A DNA stretch of 29,409 bases from JAENVT01 sp031424145 (lineage in GTDB: Bacteria > Actinomycetota > Acidimicrobiia > Acidimicrobiales > Ilumatobacteraceae), in assembly GCA_031424145.1 (NCBI GenBank), contig JANPGV010000147.1:1-29409 (forward strand), given 5' to 3'. The notes below the pieces were generated by a model. It ran no database searches. It was not told the DNA's origin and was given only the letters and a program-made list of their open reading frames with translations. Positions 23,618-29,409 of this stretch are shown here, one piece after another. Every line of letters begins with the position of its first letter. The stretch's first letter is position 1. Made by a program: the position numbers and the translations under genes.

Positions 23618-25219
23618 TCAGTGCTCGGCGACGAGGTCGGGGGCGGGGCGACCGACCGCTGCAGCGCCGATTGCGTGCGGGTTCCCGGACGGCAGCTTGC
23701 GGTAGACGATTGCTGCGGCGAGCAACGTGACGCAACCGGCGATGATGGCGGCGAGGTGCATGCCGGAGACGAACGCCTCACGAGCGATCGAGGCAACCTG
23801 CGTACCCGTCGGGCCACCGAGCTGAGTGCCGGCGCGCAACGCGCCTGCCAGGCTCTCGCTGGCCTGGCCTTGGAGCGGGGCCGGAAGCAGGTCGAGCGCA
23901 GGGGCCAGCCGCGTGTCGTAGCGCGAGGCGACGAGGCTGCCGAGCACGGCGACGCCGAGTGCGCCTCCGAGCTCGCGCGTGGTGTCGTTCATTGCCGAGC
24001 CGACACCTGCTTTGCCGAGCGGTACGGCCGACATGATCGAGCCGGTCATCGAGGGGATGCAGGTGGCCATGCCGGCGGCCATCACCATGACGACGAGCAC
24101 GACCTGGATGTAGGGCGTGTTGGTGCGGGCGATCGTGAACAGGAACATGCCTGCCGACATGCCGATGAGCCCAGTGGCGACTGCGACGTTGGTCCCCCAG
24201 CGTGCCGCGAACTTCGGCGAGTTCGGCGCGACGGCCATCATCACCGCGGCGAACGGCAGTTGCTTGACGCCGGCCTCCAACGTGCCGTAGCCGAGCACCA
24301 ACTGGAAGTACTGCGTGAGGAGGAAGAAGAACCCGAACATGCCGAAGAAGACGAGCGTGATGACGCCGGCGGCCACTCCGAACCTCGGATCGAGGAAGTA
24401 CCGCAGGTTGAGCATCGGCTTGGTGTTGCGCAGCTCCCACATCAAGAACGCGGCGATCAAGACGGCGGAAGCGCCGAACCACAGCAGACTGGGGCCACTT
24501 GCCCAGCCGCGATTCGGTGCCTGGATGATCGTGTAGACGAGTGACCCGAGCCCGGCGATCGACAGCAGCGCGCCGATCGGATCCAGTCCCTCCGGGTGAG
24601 GATCTCGTGACTTCGGCAACAGGATGTATCCCGCTGCGAGGGAGAGGGCGATGATCGGCACGTTGACGAAGAACACCGAGCCCCACGAGAAGTGCTCGAG
24701 CAGGAAACCGCTGGCAACGGGTCCAACTGCGGCACCGCCGCCGGAGATGCCCGCCCACACCGCGATTGCCTTGCCGCGCTCGTGCGGCGGGAAGACATTT
24801 GTGAGGATCGACAGCGTCGCGGGCATGATGAACGCAGCCCCGACACCCATCACCGCACGACCGATGATGATGGATGACGCGCTGTGGCTGAAGCCGGCGA
24901 ACAACGAGCCAGCGAGGAACACGGCGAGACCACCCTGCAGCGTGCCCTTGCGGCCGAAACGGTCGCCGATCGTGCCTGCCGTCAGCAGCAGTCCTGCGAA
25001 GACGAGCCCGTATGCATCGACCATCCACTGCTGAGCTGAGATCGATGCGTGGAGCTCGCGGGCCAACGTCGGCAGCGCCACGTTGAGTGCGGTGTTACCG
25101 ACGATGACGACCATGAGGCTGGTGCACAGCACCACCAGGATCTTCCAACGACGTGCGAACACGGCGGGGTCGATGTCGATCTGAGCCGTATCAGAACCTG
25201 GCTGTTCACTTGCGCTCAT
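23618..25219 (-). CDS. DHA2-family (14-TMS) multidrug MFS exporter
   Basis: This 533-residue membrane protein has about 14 helices. Motif A is GTIGDRFGRKGTLQGG after helix 2, the helix-1 motif is NTALNVALPTLARELHASISAQQWMVDAYGL, and motif C (antiporter) is AVWAGISGGGAAVGPVASGFL. These features match DHA2 drug:H+ antiporters of the EmrB/QacA type. The ATG at 25217-25219 has AAGGAGGAAGC directly upstream, which decides the start; the frame is open further. It is divergent from a TetR gene, and the intergenic region carries two matching palindromes, one on the predicted promoter. It likely exports toxic compounds that are sensed by that TetR. Substrates are unknown. Confidence 0.92.
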   Translation of the reverse strand: MSASEQPGSDTAQIDIDPAVFARRWKILVVLCTSLMVVIVGNTALNVALPTLARELHASISAQQWMVDAYGLVFAGLLLTAGTIGDRFGRKGTLQGGLAVFLAGSLFAGFSHSASSIIIGRAVMGVGAAFIMPATLSILTNVFPPHERGKAIAVWAGISGGGAAVGPVASGFLLEHFSWGSVFFVNVPIIALSLAAGYILLPKSRDPHPEGLDPIGALLSIAGLGSLVYTIIQAPNRGWASGPSLLWFGASAVLIAAFLMWELRNTKPMLNLRYFLDPRFGVAAGVITLVFFGMFGFFFLLTQYFQLVLGYGTLEAGVKQLPFAAVMMAVAPNSPKFAARWGTNVAVATGLIGMSAGMFLFTIARTNTPYIQVVLVVMVMAAGMATCIPSMTGSIMSAVPLGKAGVGSAMNDTTRELGGALGVAVLGSLVASRYDTRLAPALDLLPAPLQGQASESLAGALRAGTQLGGPTGTQVASIAREAFVSGMHLAAIIAGCVTLLAAAIVYRKLPSGNPHAIGAAAVGRPAPDLVAEH

Positions 25220-25237
25220 GCTTCCTCCTTGCCCGAA

Positions 25238-25255
25238 CGCTACGGGACCGTATCG
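25238..25255. promoter_or_regulatory. TetR operator candidate, MFS side
   Basis: CGCTAC-N6-GTATCG covers the predicted -10 TACGGT of the MFS promoter. It matches the perfect palindrome at 25336-25353 except for one arm base. Confidence 0.55.
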
Positions 25256-25276
25256 GCCAGGTTCGGCCGTTGACAA
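25247..25276 (-). promoter_or_regulatory. Predicted promoter of the MFS exporter
   Basis: On the minus strand TTGTCA (25276-25271) and TACGGT (25252-25247) are 18 bp apart. Transcription would begin near 25241, about 22 bases before the ATG, leaving room for the strong Shine-Dalgarno. Confidence 0.45.
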
Positions 25277-25292
25277 CCGAATTCGATGTGAT

Positions 25293-25310
25293 TTGACGTG
25301 CTTGACATGC
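25293..25310 (+). repeat. Adjacent 9-bp direct repeat TTGAC(G/A)TGC
   Basis: TTGACGTGC (25293-25301) is followed directly by TTGACATGC (25302-25310). Either TTGAC could serve as a -35 for the tetR gene. An imperfect inverted pair TGACG/CGTCA (25294-25314) overlaps. The function is uncertain. Confidence 0.4.
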
Positions 25311-25335
25311 GTCACACCTGGGCAAATAGCCTCTG

Positions 25336-25353
25336 CGCTACGATCTGGTAGCG
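25336..25353. promoter_or_regulatory. TetR operator candidate, tetR side
   Basis: CGCTAC-N6-GTAGCG is a perfect 6-bp-arm palindrome that ends one base before the tetR ATG. It includes TACGAT at 25339-25344, a possible -10 for a near-leaderless transcript. Binding here would block the tetR gene itself. Confidence 0.6.
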
Positions 25354-25968
25354 ATGGTCGAATCGATGCAAAGCCGCAGCCAACGGGCACGACAAGCCGT
25401 GCTCGATGCTACAGCCGACCTCGTCGCGGAGGTAGGGGTCGAGCGCACGACCATAGATGAGATCGCCAGTCGATCAGGCGTGGCAAAGACCACGATCTAC
25501 CGGAACTTCGCCAGCAAAGAGGTGCTCGTCGTCGAGGCTGTGCACGCATGTACGTACATCCCGGTGGTCACCGACACGGGGTCGCTGCGCGACGACCTGA
25601 TCTCGTGCTTCAGCGGCACGACCAAGGCCTCCTACGACGGGCGGCTCGGCGACATGATGTTGTCGCTGATGGATGCGGCGCAGCGCGACCCCGAGCTCGG
25701 TCGCCTCGTGCGCGCCCAGACCGATCAGCGCCGCCGGTTCGCGACCACCGTCATCGAGCGGGCCATTGCTCGCGGCGACCTACCAGCTGACGTCGACGTC
25801 GACCTCGTGGTCACTCTGCTCGCCGGACCGTTGATCTACACGAAGCTCGTTCGTCGCCAACGCGTCACCGATGAACTCGTCGCAGCTGTGGTCGACACCG
25901 TGCTGTCCCGCTACGGCGTGGCTCCACCCGCCGACGGTCAGACTGGAACGCTGAGCTCCAAGGTGTAG
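25354..25968 (+). CDS. TetR-family repressor, likely of the MFS exporter
   Basis: This 204-residue protein has an N-terminal helix-turn-helix (QRARQAVLDATADLVAEVGVERTTIDEIASRSGVAKTTIYRNFASKEVLV, residues about 10-60) and a C-terminal effector domain of the TetR_C_16-like type (RRFATTVIERAIARGDLPADVDVDLVVTLLAGPLIYTKLV). The ATG at 25354 lies next to a palindromic operator, and a second ATG five codons on is possible. It is divergent from the DHA2 exporter with matching operators on both sides, so it probably represses both genes. Its last 31 bases overlap the 3' end of the opposing dioxygenase-like gene. Confidence 0.9.
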   Translation: MVESMQSRSQRARQAVLDATADLVAEVGVERTTIDEIASRSGVAKTTIYRNFASKEVLVVEAVHACTYIPVVTDTGSLRDDLISCFSGTTKASYDGRLGDMMLSLMDAAQRDPELGRLVRAQTDQRRRFATTVIERAIARGDLPADVDVDLVVTLLAGPLIYTKLVRRQRVTDELVAAVVDTVLSRYGVAPPADGQTGTLSSKV

Positions 25969-26837
25969 CCGGCGTCGACGCTGCCGGTGGTGGTGGGGAT
26001 CTGGTGGGCCGCGTTGTCGTCGGAGAAGACGTTGTCGCGCGACAGCGGTGTCTGAGCGAAGTTGCTGATGCTCTTCTCGTAGCCCCCTGATGCGTAGACG
26101 ACCTTGCACACGTCTTCCGGCATCGCCAACTGCGACGTGGCGATCGGTTGTCCGCCGCCGGTCGCATCGTCGACACTGGCGTAGACCTCGAAGTGGATAT
26201 GCGGCCAGCGGCCCGAATACGCCCCTGGGAAGATCGTCTGGAACGTGACCCTCCCGTCTGCGCCGGCCTGTTGAACACCGCGGAGGTAGTTCTCGTTCGT
26301 CGCTCCCGGCGAGTACATCGAGTAGAGGCCGTCGCGGCTGCAATGCCACACATAGACGGCGGCATTCGCCAGCGCGGCACAACCGTTGGCACTGTCCTGG
26401 ATGGCCAGTGTCACGGTGGTGGGCACACCCTCGGCGACCGTCGTCGACGAGCCGAAGCTCGACGTGATGTCACTGCGCAGGGCACCGCTCTCGGTGAGCA
26501 CATCGGGGCCGTTCGATCCGTCGCCCGGATACGGGCCAGCAGTCTCTTCGTTGATAGGCGTGCACGTCGCCGCGGAGCCCGTGGCGGTCGTCGACGCGGT
26601 GGCGGCAGTCCCTGCTGCGGTCGTCGCCGCGGCGGTGCTGCCGGTCGATGCGGCGGTCGGGGCAGCGGACCCGCTCGTCGGTGCGGCGTTCGTCGCTGCA
26701 GACTGCTTGGTATCGCTGGCGCAGGACGCGAGCGCCAGGAGGCTGCCTCCGGCGAGGAGCTTGAGCACGTGACGGCGCTGCAACAGCATCGGCAGGTCGC
26801 GCTCGAGGCCTCCGAAATCGTCGTGATCCGTGCTCAT
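25938..26837 (-). CDS. Tat-exported lipoprotein of the intradiol ring-cleavage dioxygenase family
   Basis: This 299-residue protein has a twin-arginine-like leader (R21-R22 in QRRHVLKLL) with lipobox L36-A37-S38-C39, then an Ala/Thr/Ser linker of about 50 residues, then a protocatechuate-dioxygenase-like beta-sandwich. The ferric-iron ligands Y172 (GLYSMY), Y207 (PGAYSGR), H213 and H215 (WPHIHFEV) are all present. The short Y-to-H spacing is that of the extracytoplasmic dioxygenase-like subgroup rather than PcaGH or CatA. It should be folded and iron-loaded in the cytosol, exported and anchored outside. Substrate is unknown; catechols, lignin fragments or humics are possible. The ATG at 26837 has GAGGAG five bases upstream. 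Confidence 0.85.
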   Translation of the reverse strand: MSTDHDDFGGLERDLPMLLQRRHVLKLLAGGSLLALASCASDTKQSAATNAAPTSGSAAPTAASTGSTAAATTAAGTAATASTTATGSAATCTPINEETAGPYPGDGSNGPDVLTESGALRSDITSSFGSSTTVAEGVPTTVTLAIQDSANGCAALANAAVYVWHCSRDGLYSMYSPGATNENYLRGVQQAGADGRVTFQTIFPGAYSGRWPHIHFEVYASVDDATGGGQPIATSQLAMPEDVCKVVYASGGYEKSISNFAQTPLSRDNVFSDDNAAHQIPTTTGSVDAGYTLELSVPV

Positions 26838-26904
26838 GTCATCTCCTCGAAGTGGTCCGCGAGGCGCACATGTTGGTGAAAGAACGTAAGAACAAGGTTC
26901 ACGT

Positions 26905-26918
26905 CGCACGAGTGTGCG
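26905..26918 (-). terminator. Possible terminator after the cbi operon
   Basis: CGCAC/GTGCG arms with a four-base loop lie just after the cbiO stop on the minus strand, followed by a T-rich CCTTGTTCTT stretch. It sits in the 94-bp gap before the dioxygenase-like gene. The stem is short. Confidence 0.4.
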
Positions 26919-26931
26919 GCGAGAAGCAGTT

Positions 26932-27804
26932 TCATTCGATGTGATGATGCCCTGCATCGTGGTCGTGGCTGTGGACGATCTCCTGCTGCGTGCCTGGCTC
27001 GGGCCCGGCCACGACGTGCCGGTGCGTGTGATGGTGGATGAGGTTGACCGACAACAGCAGACGACGGTCGCCGAGAATGTCTTCCGGCGTTCCGTCGGCG
27101 ACGATGCGATGCTCCTCGTTGAAGACGATGCACCGATCGGCCAGGGTCTCGAGTGAGGCGAGATCGTGGGTAGCGAGCACGATGGTCTTGCCCGCACCGT
27201 TCAACTCCTCGATCAACTCCGTCAACCAGTGCTGCGTGCGCGGGTCAAGCGCAGCGGTCGGCTCGTCGAACATCAGCACCTCGGGGTTCATGACGAGCAC
27301 CGATGCGATCGCGACGCGCTTCTTCTGTCCACCCGATAGTTGATACGGCGCCCTGTCGGCGAGATGGGCGATGTCGAGCATCTCCAGCGTGTCGTCGACG
27401 CGGCGGGCGACCTGGTCGCCTGGCATACCCATGTTCAGAGGTCCGAACGCGATCTCGTCACGAACGTTCGGGGAGAAGACCTGGGCGTCTGAGTTCTGGA
27501 ACACGAACCCGACGCGCGACCGGAAGGCTTCGGAGAACTGTTGGTCCTCGAGTTTCTGCTCGGTGACAGCCGCGCCGAACGCGTTGAACGTGCCGCTATC
27601 GGGGAACACGAGGCCATCGAGCACTTTGAGCAAGGTCGATTTGCCACATCCATTGGCGCCGAGCAGCGCGACCTTCTCACCGCGGCGGACCGCCAGCGAG
27701 ACATCGGCGAGTGCAGCGAACCGGTCGAGATACGCGTATGACACGTCCTTCACGGCCAAGATCTCGTCGTCGCGCGTTGCGCGAGAGTCAACGGCCGATG
27801 GCAT
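26932..27804 (-). CDS. cbiO: Cobalt/nickel ECF transporter, ATP-binding subunit
   Basis: This 290-residue ABC ATPase has Walker A GANGCGKST (49-57), a Q-loop in VFQNSDAQVFSPNV (the DAQ segment is typical of ECF ATPases), signature LSGGQKKR (156-163), Walker B LMFDEP (177-182) and H-loop THD (212-214). The C-terminus from residue 257 is histidine-rich (HHHTHRH, then HSHDHDAGHHH), consistent with nickel or cobalt buffering. It energises uptake through CbiQ and CbiM. The start ATG lies 17 bases inside the end of cbiQ, so the two are coupled. It is the last gene of the visible operon. Confidence 0.93.
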   Translation of the reverse strand: MPSAVDSRATRDDEILAVKDVSYAYLDRFAALADVSLAVRRGEKVALLGANGCGKSTLLKVLDGLVFPDSGTFNAFGAAVTEQKLEDQQFSEAFRSRVGFVFQNSDAQVFSPNVRDEIAFGPLNMGMPGDQVARRVDDTLEMLDIAHLADRAPYQLSGGQKKRVAIASVLVMNPEVLMFDEPTAALDPRTQHWLTELIEELNGAGKTIVLATHDLASLETLADRCIVFNEEHRIVADGTPEDILGDRRLLLSVNLIHHHTHRHVVAGPEPGTQQEIVHSHDHDAGHHHIE

Positions 27805-28711
27805 GATCCCACCCCATCACGAGTGCGGCTGCGACGACGCAACCAGCCACCCAGAACAGATCGTGCACACGCAATCGGAACCTGTTGATCGTCCGTGGGT
27901 TGCCGTTGTAACCGCGAGCGATCATCGCCGAGTAGACCTCTTCCGACAAGGCGTGGGCCTTGCCGAACAGCGCACCTGCGGATGCCCCGACGAACGCCCG
28001 GCCTGCGACCACGTCGGTGTCGCGCCCGACCATGCGCGACTTCCGCGCCGTGTACATGTCCGTGACCGAGTCGAGCAGGTGGAAGAGGTAGCGGTAGGCC
28101 ATGCCGGTGACGAGAATGAACATCCGAGGCACGCGCAGCGCCCGTAACGCCGCGAGCAGTTCGACCCACGGCGTGGTCAGGGTGAGCAGCACGACCAGCG
28201 AGATCGAGGTGGCGACGCGGGTGACGATCAACGCCGCCGACCACAGGCCTTCACTGGTCAGGCCGACACGATGGCCGAACCAATGGCCGAGCGGGACGAC
28301 GATGTGGCCGTGGGTGATGAAGCTGAAGGTTGCCGGCAGGACGATCACTCCCGTGAAGATCGGGATGAACAGCCAGACCCGCTTGACGAAGAAACCGACC
28401 GACAACTTCGACCTGGCCGCCAGCGCCAGCGTGGCGAGGTACATCACCAGCAGAACCGGGATGTGATGGACGAGGCTGGCGACGATCAGCAGACCGACGA
28501 GCGACACGATCTTGACCCTGGGGTCGATGCGTTGCAGCAGTCCGCCGCCTGCGGCGGTGTCTTCGGCGAACATGGTCTTGCGCAACAGCGATGCCGAACC
28601 CGCAATGGTCTTGTCGGCGAAGTTGGCTTTCTTGCGCTTGCCCACGCAACTGCACGGGCACAAGCCGACCTCATTGTCGATCAGCCACGCCGGCGTCGAG
28701 GTTGCAGTCAC
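27788..28711 (-). CDS. cbiQ: Cobalt/nickel ECF transporter, transmembrane T subunit
   Basis: This 307-residue protein opens with an N-terminal extension (WLIDNEVGLCPCSCVGKRKKANFADKTI, cysteines 18, 20 and 22) seen in one CbiQ subgroup. The transmembrane region follows, with RIDPRVKI in the first cytosolic part, helices, and the coupling motif AMIARGYNG (the A-R-G box that engages the ATPase) near the C-terminus. It joins CbiM to CbiO. The GTG start overlaps the cbiM stop by four bases (GTGA, 28708-28711). Metal is Co2+ or Ni2+; sequence alone does not decide. Confidence 0.92.
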   Translation of the reverse strand: MTATSTPAWLIDNEVGLCPCSCVGKRKKANFADKTIAGSASLLRKTMFAEDTAAGGGLLQRIDPRVKIVSLVGLLIVASLVHHIPVLLVMYLATLALAARSKLSVGFFVKRVWLFIPIFTGVIVLPATFSFITHGHIVVPLGHWFGHRVGLTSEGLWSAALIVTRVATSISLVVLLTLTTPWVELLAALRALRVPRMFILVTGMAYRYLFHLLDSVTDMYTARKSRMVGRDTDVVAGRAFVGASAGALFGKAHALSEEVYSAMIARGYNGNPRTINRFRLRVHDLFWVAGCVVAAALVMGWDHAIGR

Positions 28712-29409
28712 GAAGGAACCTCGACGACGTCAGATCCCGGCGTGCGGCGGGCTCTGATCACACGTAGCGCCGCGAACACAGCGACGACGGTGACGCCGAT
28801 GATGACGGTCCCGAGCCCGGCCGACACGAGGTATCCGGCGACCGGATGTTTATCGTCGGTGAAGGTGTAGCCGTTGAACAGTGCGTTGTGCCAGAAGCCG
28901 GCGTAGTGGCGCAATCCCGTTGGCACGGTGCTCAACCCGTACTTGTGCAGGTTCAGATCGTTGGGAGCGTCCTCACCGAACGCGGTGCCGGGAGCAACGA
29001 GGCCGAGTGGTGTGAGTACGACGATCGTGCCGAGGCCGACCAGCGCCCATCGCCAGCCGATGCTGCGCGTCGGTATCAGCTCGGCATCGGTCTCGGCCAC
29101 AGCGGCGTGATTGATCCGCATGATCGGCAGGTTGGCGCGCTGGAGGTACGCGATCACACCCGCGGTGAGGACGAACTCGACGCCGCCAGCGATCGTCAGG
29201 TGCGCCAGCGCCATCGTCGGGATGGTCTGGCTGAGGTGGAACGGGGCGTACAAGGGTGAGCCGTCCGCAGCCTTGAACAACGTTGGTTGCAGACCGAACT
29301 CGATCGCGGTGCAGAGCGCGGCGACGTTCAGCCCGACGAAGCCACCGAGGCCCGCAGCCAAGGGGCGTCGGGGCGATGTCAGCGACACGCGCCTGGCAAT
29401 GAGCCGGTA
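28708..29409 (-). CDS. cbiM: Cobalt/nickel ECF transporter substrate-specific subunit with fused C-terminal CbiN/PDGLE-like part (cut by the right edge)
   Basis: About 233 codons are visible; the frame is open to the end of the window, so the N-terminal metal-binding MHI start lies outside. The GTG at 29388 is internal, since upstream codons YRLIARR continue the family's sequence. GFVGLNVAALCTAIEFGLQP and the Y-P-F-H-like segment YAPFHLSQTIPTMALAHLTIAGGVEF are CbiM core helices. The C-terminal region (PLGLVAPGTAFGEDAPNDL, HYAGFWHNALFNGYTF, then a final helix) is the CbiN/PDGLE-like extension, as in NikMN-type fusions. It is the first visible gene of the cbiM-cbiQ-cbiO operon. No cobalamin or nickel riboswitch is visible, though it would be upstream and off-window. 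Confidence 0.93.
   Translation of the reverse strand, partial: YRLIARRVSLTSPRRPLAAGLGGFVGLNVAALCTAIEFGLQPTLFKAADGSPLYAPFHLSQTIPTMALAHLTIAGGVEFVLTAGVIAYLQRANLPIMRINHAAVAETDAELIPTRSIGWRWALVGLGTIVVLTPLGLVAPGTAFGEDAPNDLNLHKYGLSTVPTGLRHYAGFWHNALFNGYTFTDDKHPVAGYLVSAGLGTVIIGVTVVAVFAALRVIRARRTPGSDVVEVPS

Noticed and set aside
22697..24544. Open frame of about 615 codons on the plus strand spanning the end of the secreted protein and the MFS gene
   Set aside because: It is out of frame with the first and antisense to the second, and its translation is Arg/His-rich low-complexity sequence typical of shadow frames.
26838..27197. N-terminal extension of the dioxygenase-like lipoprotein
   Set aside because: It overlaps cbiO in another frame and would bury the Tat/lipoprotein signal. 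The ATG at 26837 has GAGGAG upstream.

Overview
The window is GC-rich (roughly 65%), densely coded and full of GTG/TTG starts and short or overlapping gene junctions. An ECF42-type sigma factor with its YCII partner, an AAC(2')-I-like acetyltransferase, a DUF6131 mini-membrane protein, an F420/PPOX-type enzyme and a secreted protein with 'LDTR' repeats all point to a high-GC actinomycete. My inference is an Acidimicrobiia (Ilumatobacter-like) chromosome; this cannot be proven from the window. No rRNA, tRNA, CRISPR array, insertion sequence or phage gene was seen. It looks like ordinary chromosome with many regulated accessory modules.

Layout. 1-4230: histidine ammonia-lyase (cut by the left edge), divergent from an orphan form II CoxL/xanthine-dehydrogenase-type molybdenum subunit, which is followed by a Nei-type DNA glycosylase. 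4231-6445: a palindromic element, an exported cupredoxin, a Crp/Fnr-family regulator, and a divergent protein made of two copies of the same domain, with a Crp-like operator between regulator and protein. 6470-10964: a minus-strand catabolic-looking group, consisting of a thiamine-diphosphate enzyme, a PPOX-fold flavin/F420 protein, a 2,6-dihydroxypyridine-hydroxylase-like FAD monooxygenase and a DUF3500 protein. 11074-16745: a DUF4188 protein, then an envelope-stress-like module of DUF6131 membrane peptide, HtrA-like protease, cation:proton antiporter, histidine kinase, response regulator and a small glycogen-binding-fold protein. 16707-19348: a TetR regulator divergent from a DrrAB-type drug ABC exporter. 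19356-20948: ECF42 sigma factor plus YCII/DGPF protein. 21139-23591: AAC(2')-like acetyltransferase and a secreted SGNH-like protein. 23618-26837: DHA2 multidrug MFS exporter with divergent TetR regulator, then a Tat/lipoprotein intradiol-dioxygenase-like protein. 26932-29409: cobalt/nickel ECF transporter cbiM-cbiQ-cbiO, with cbiM cut by the right edge.

The strongest non-obvious signals are regulatory. The composite motif CTGAAG-N4-CTTCAG-N4-CTTCAGG occurs twice with identical spacing, once between the DUF6131 gene and htrA and once between the response-regulator gene and the glycogen-binding gene, which suggests that the two-component system controls this whole module. Two CGCTAC-N6-GTA(G/T)CG palindromes bracket the tetR/MFS intergenic region. 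Three related TCGTAC-type palindromes cover the start of the drr operon. A GTGA-N6-TCAC site sits at the start of the Crp/Fnr gene. Several genes may be involved in drug resistance or export: DrrAB-like, DHA2 MFS and AAC(2')-like.
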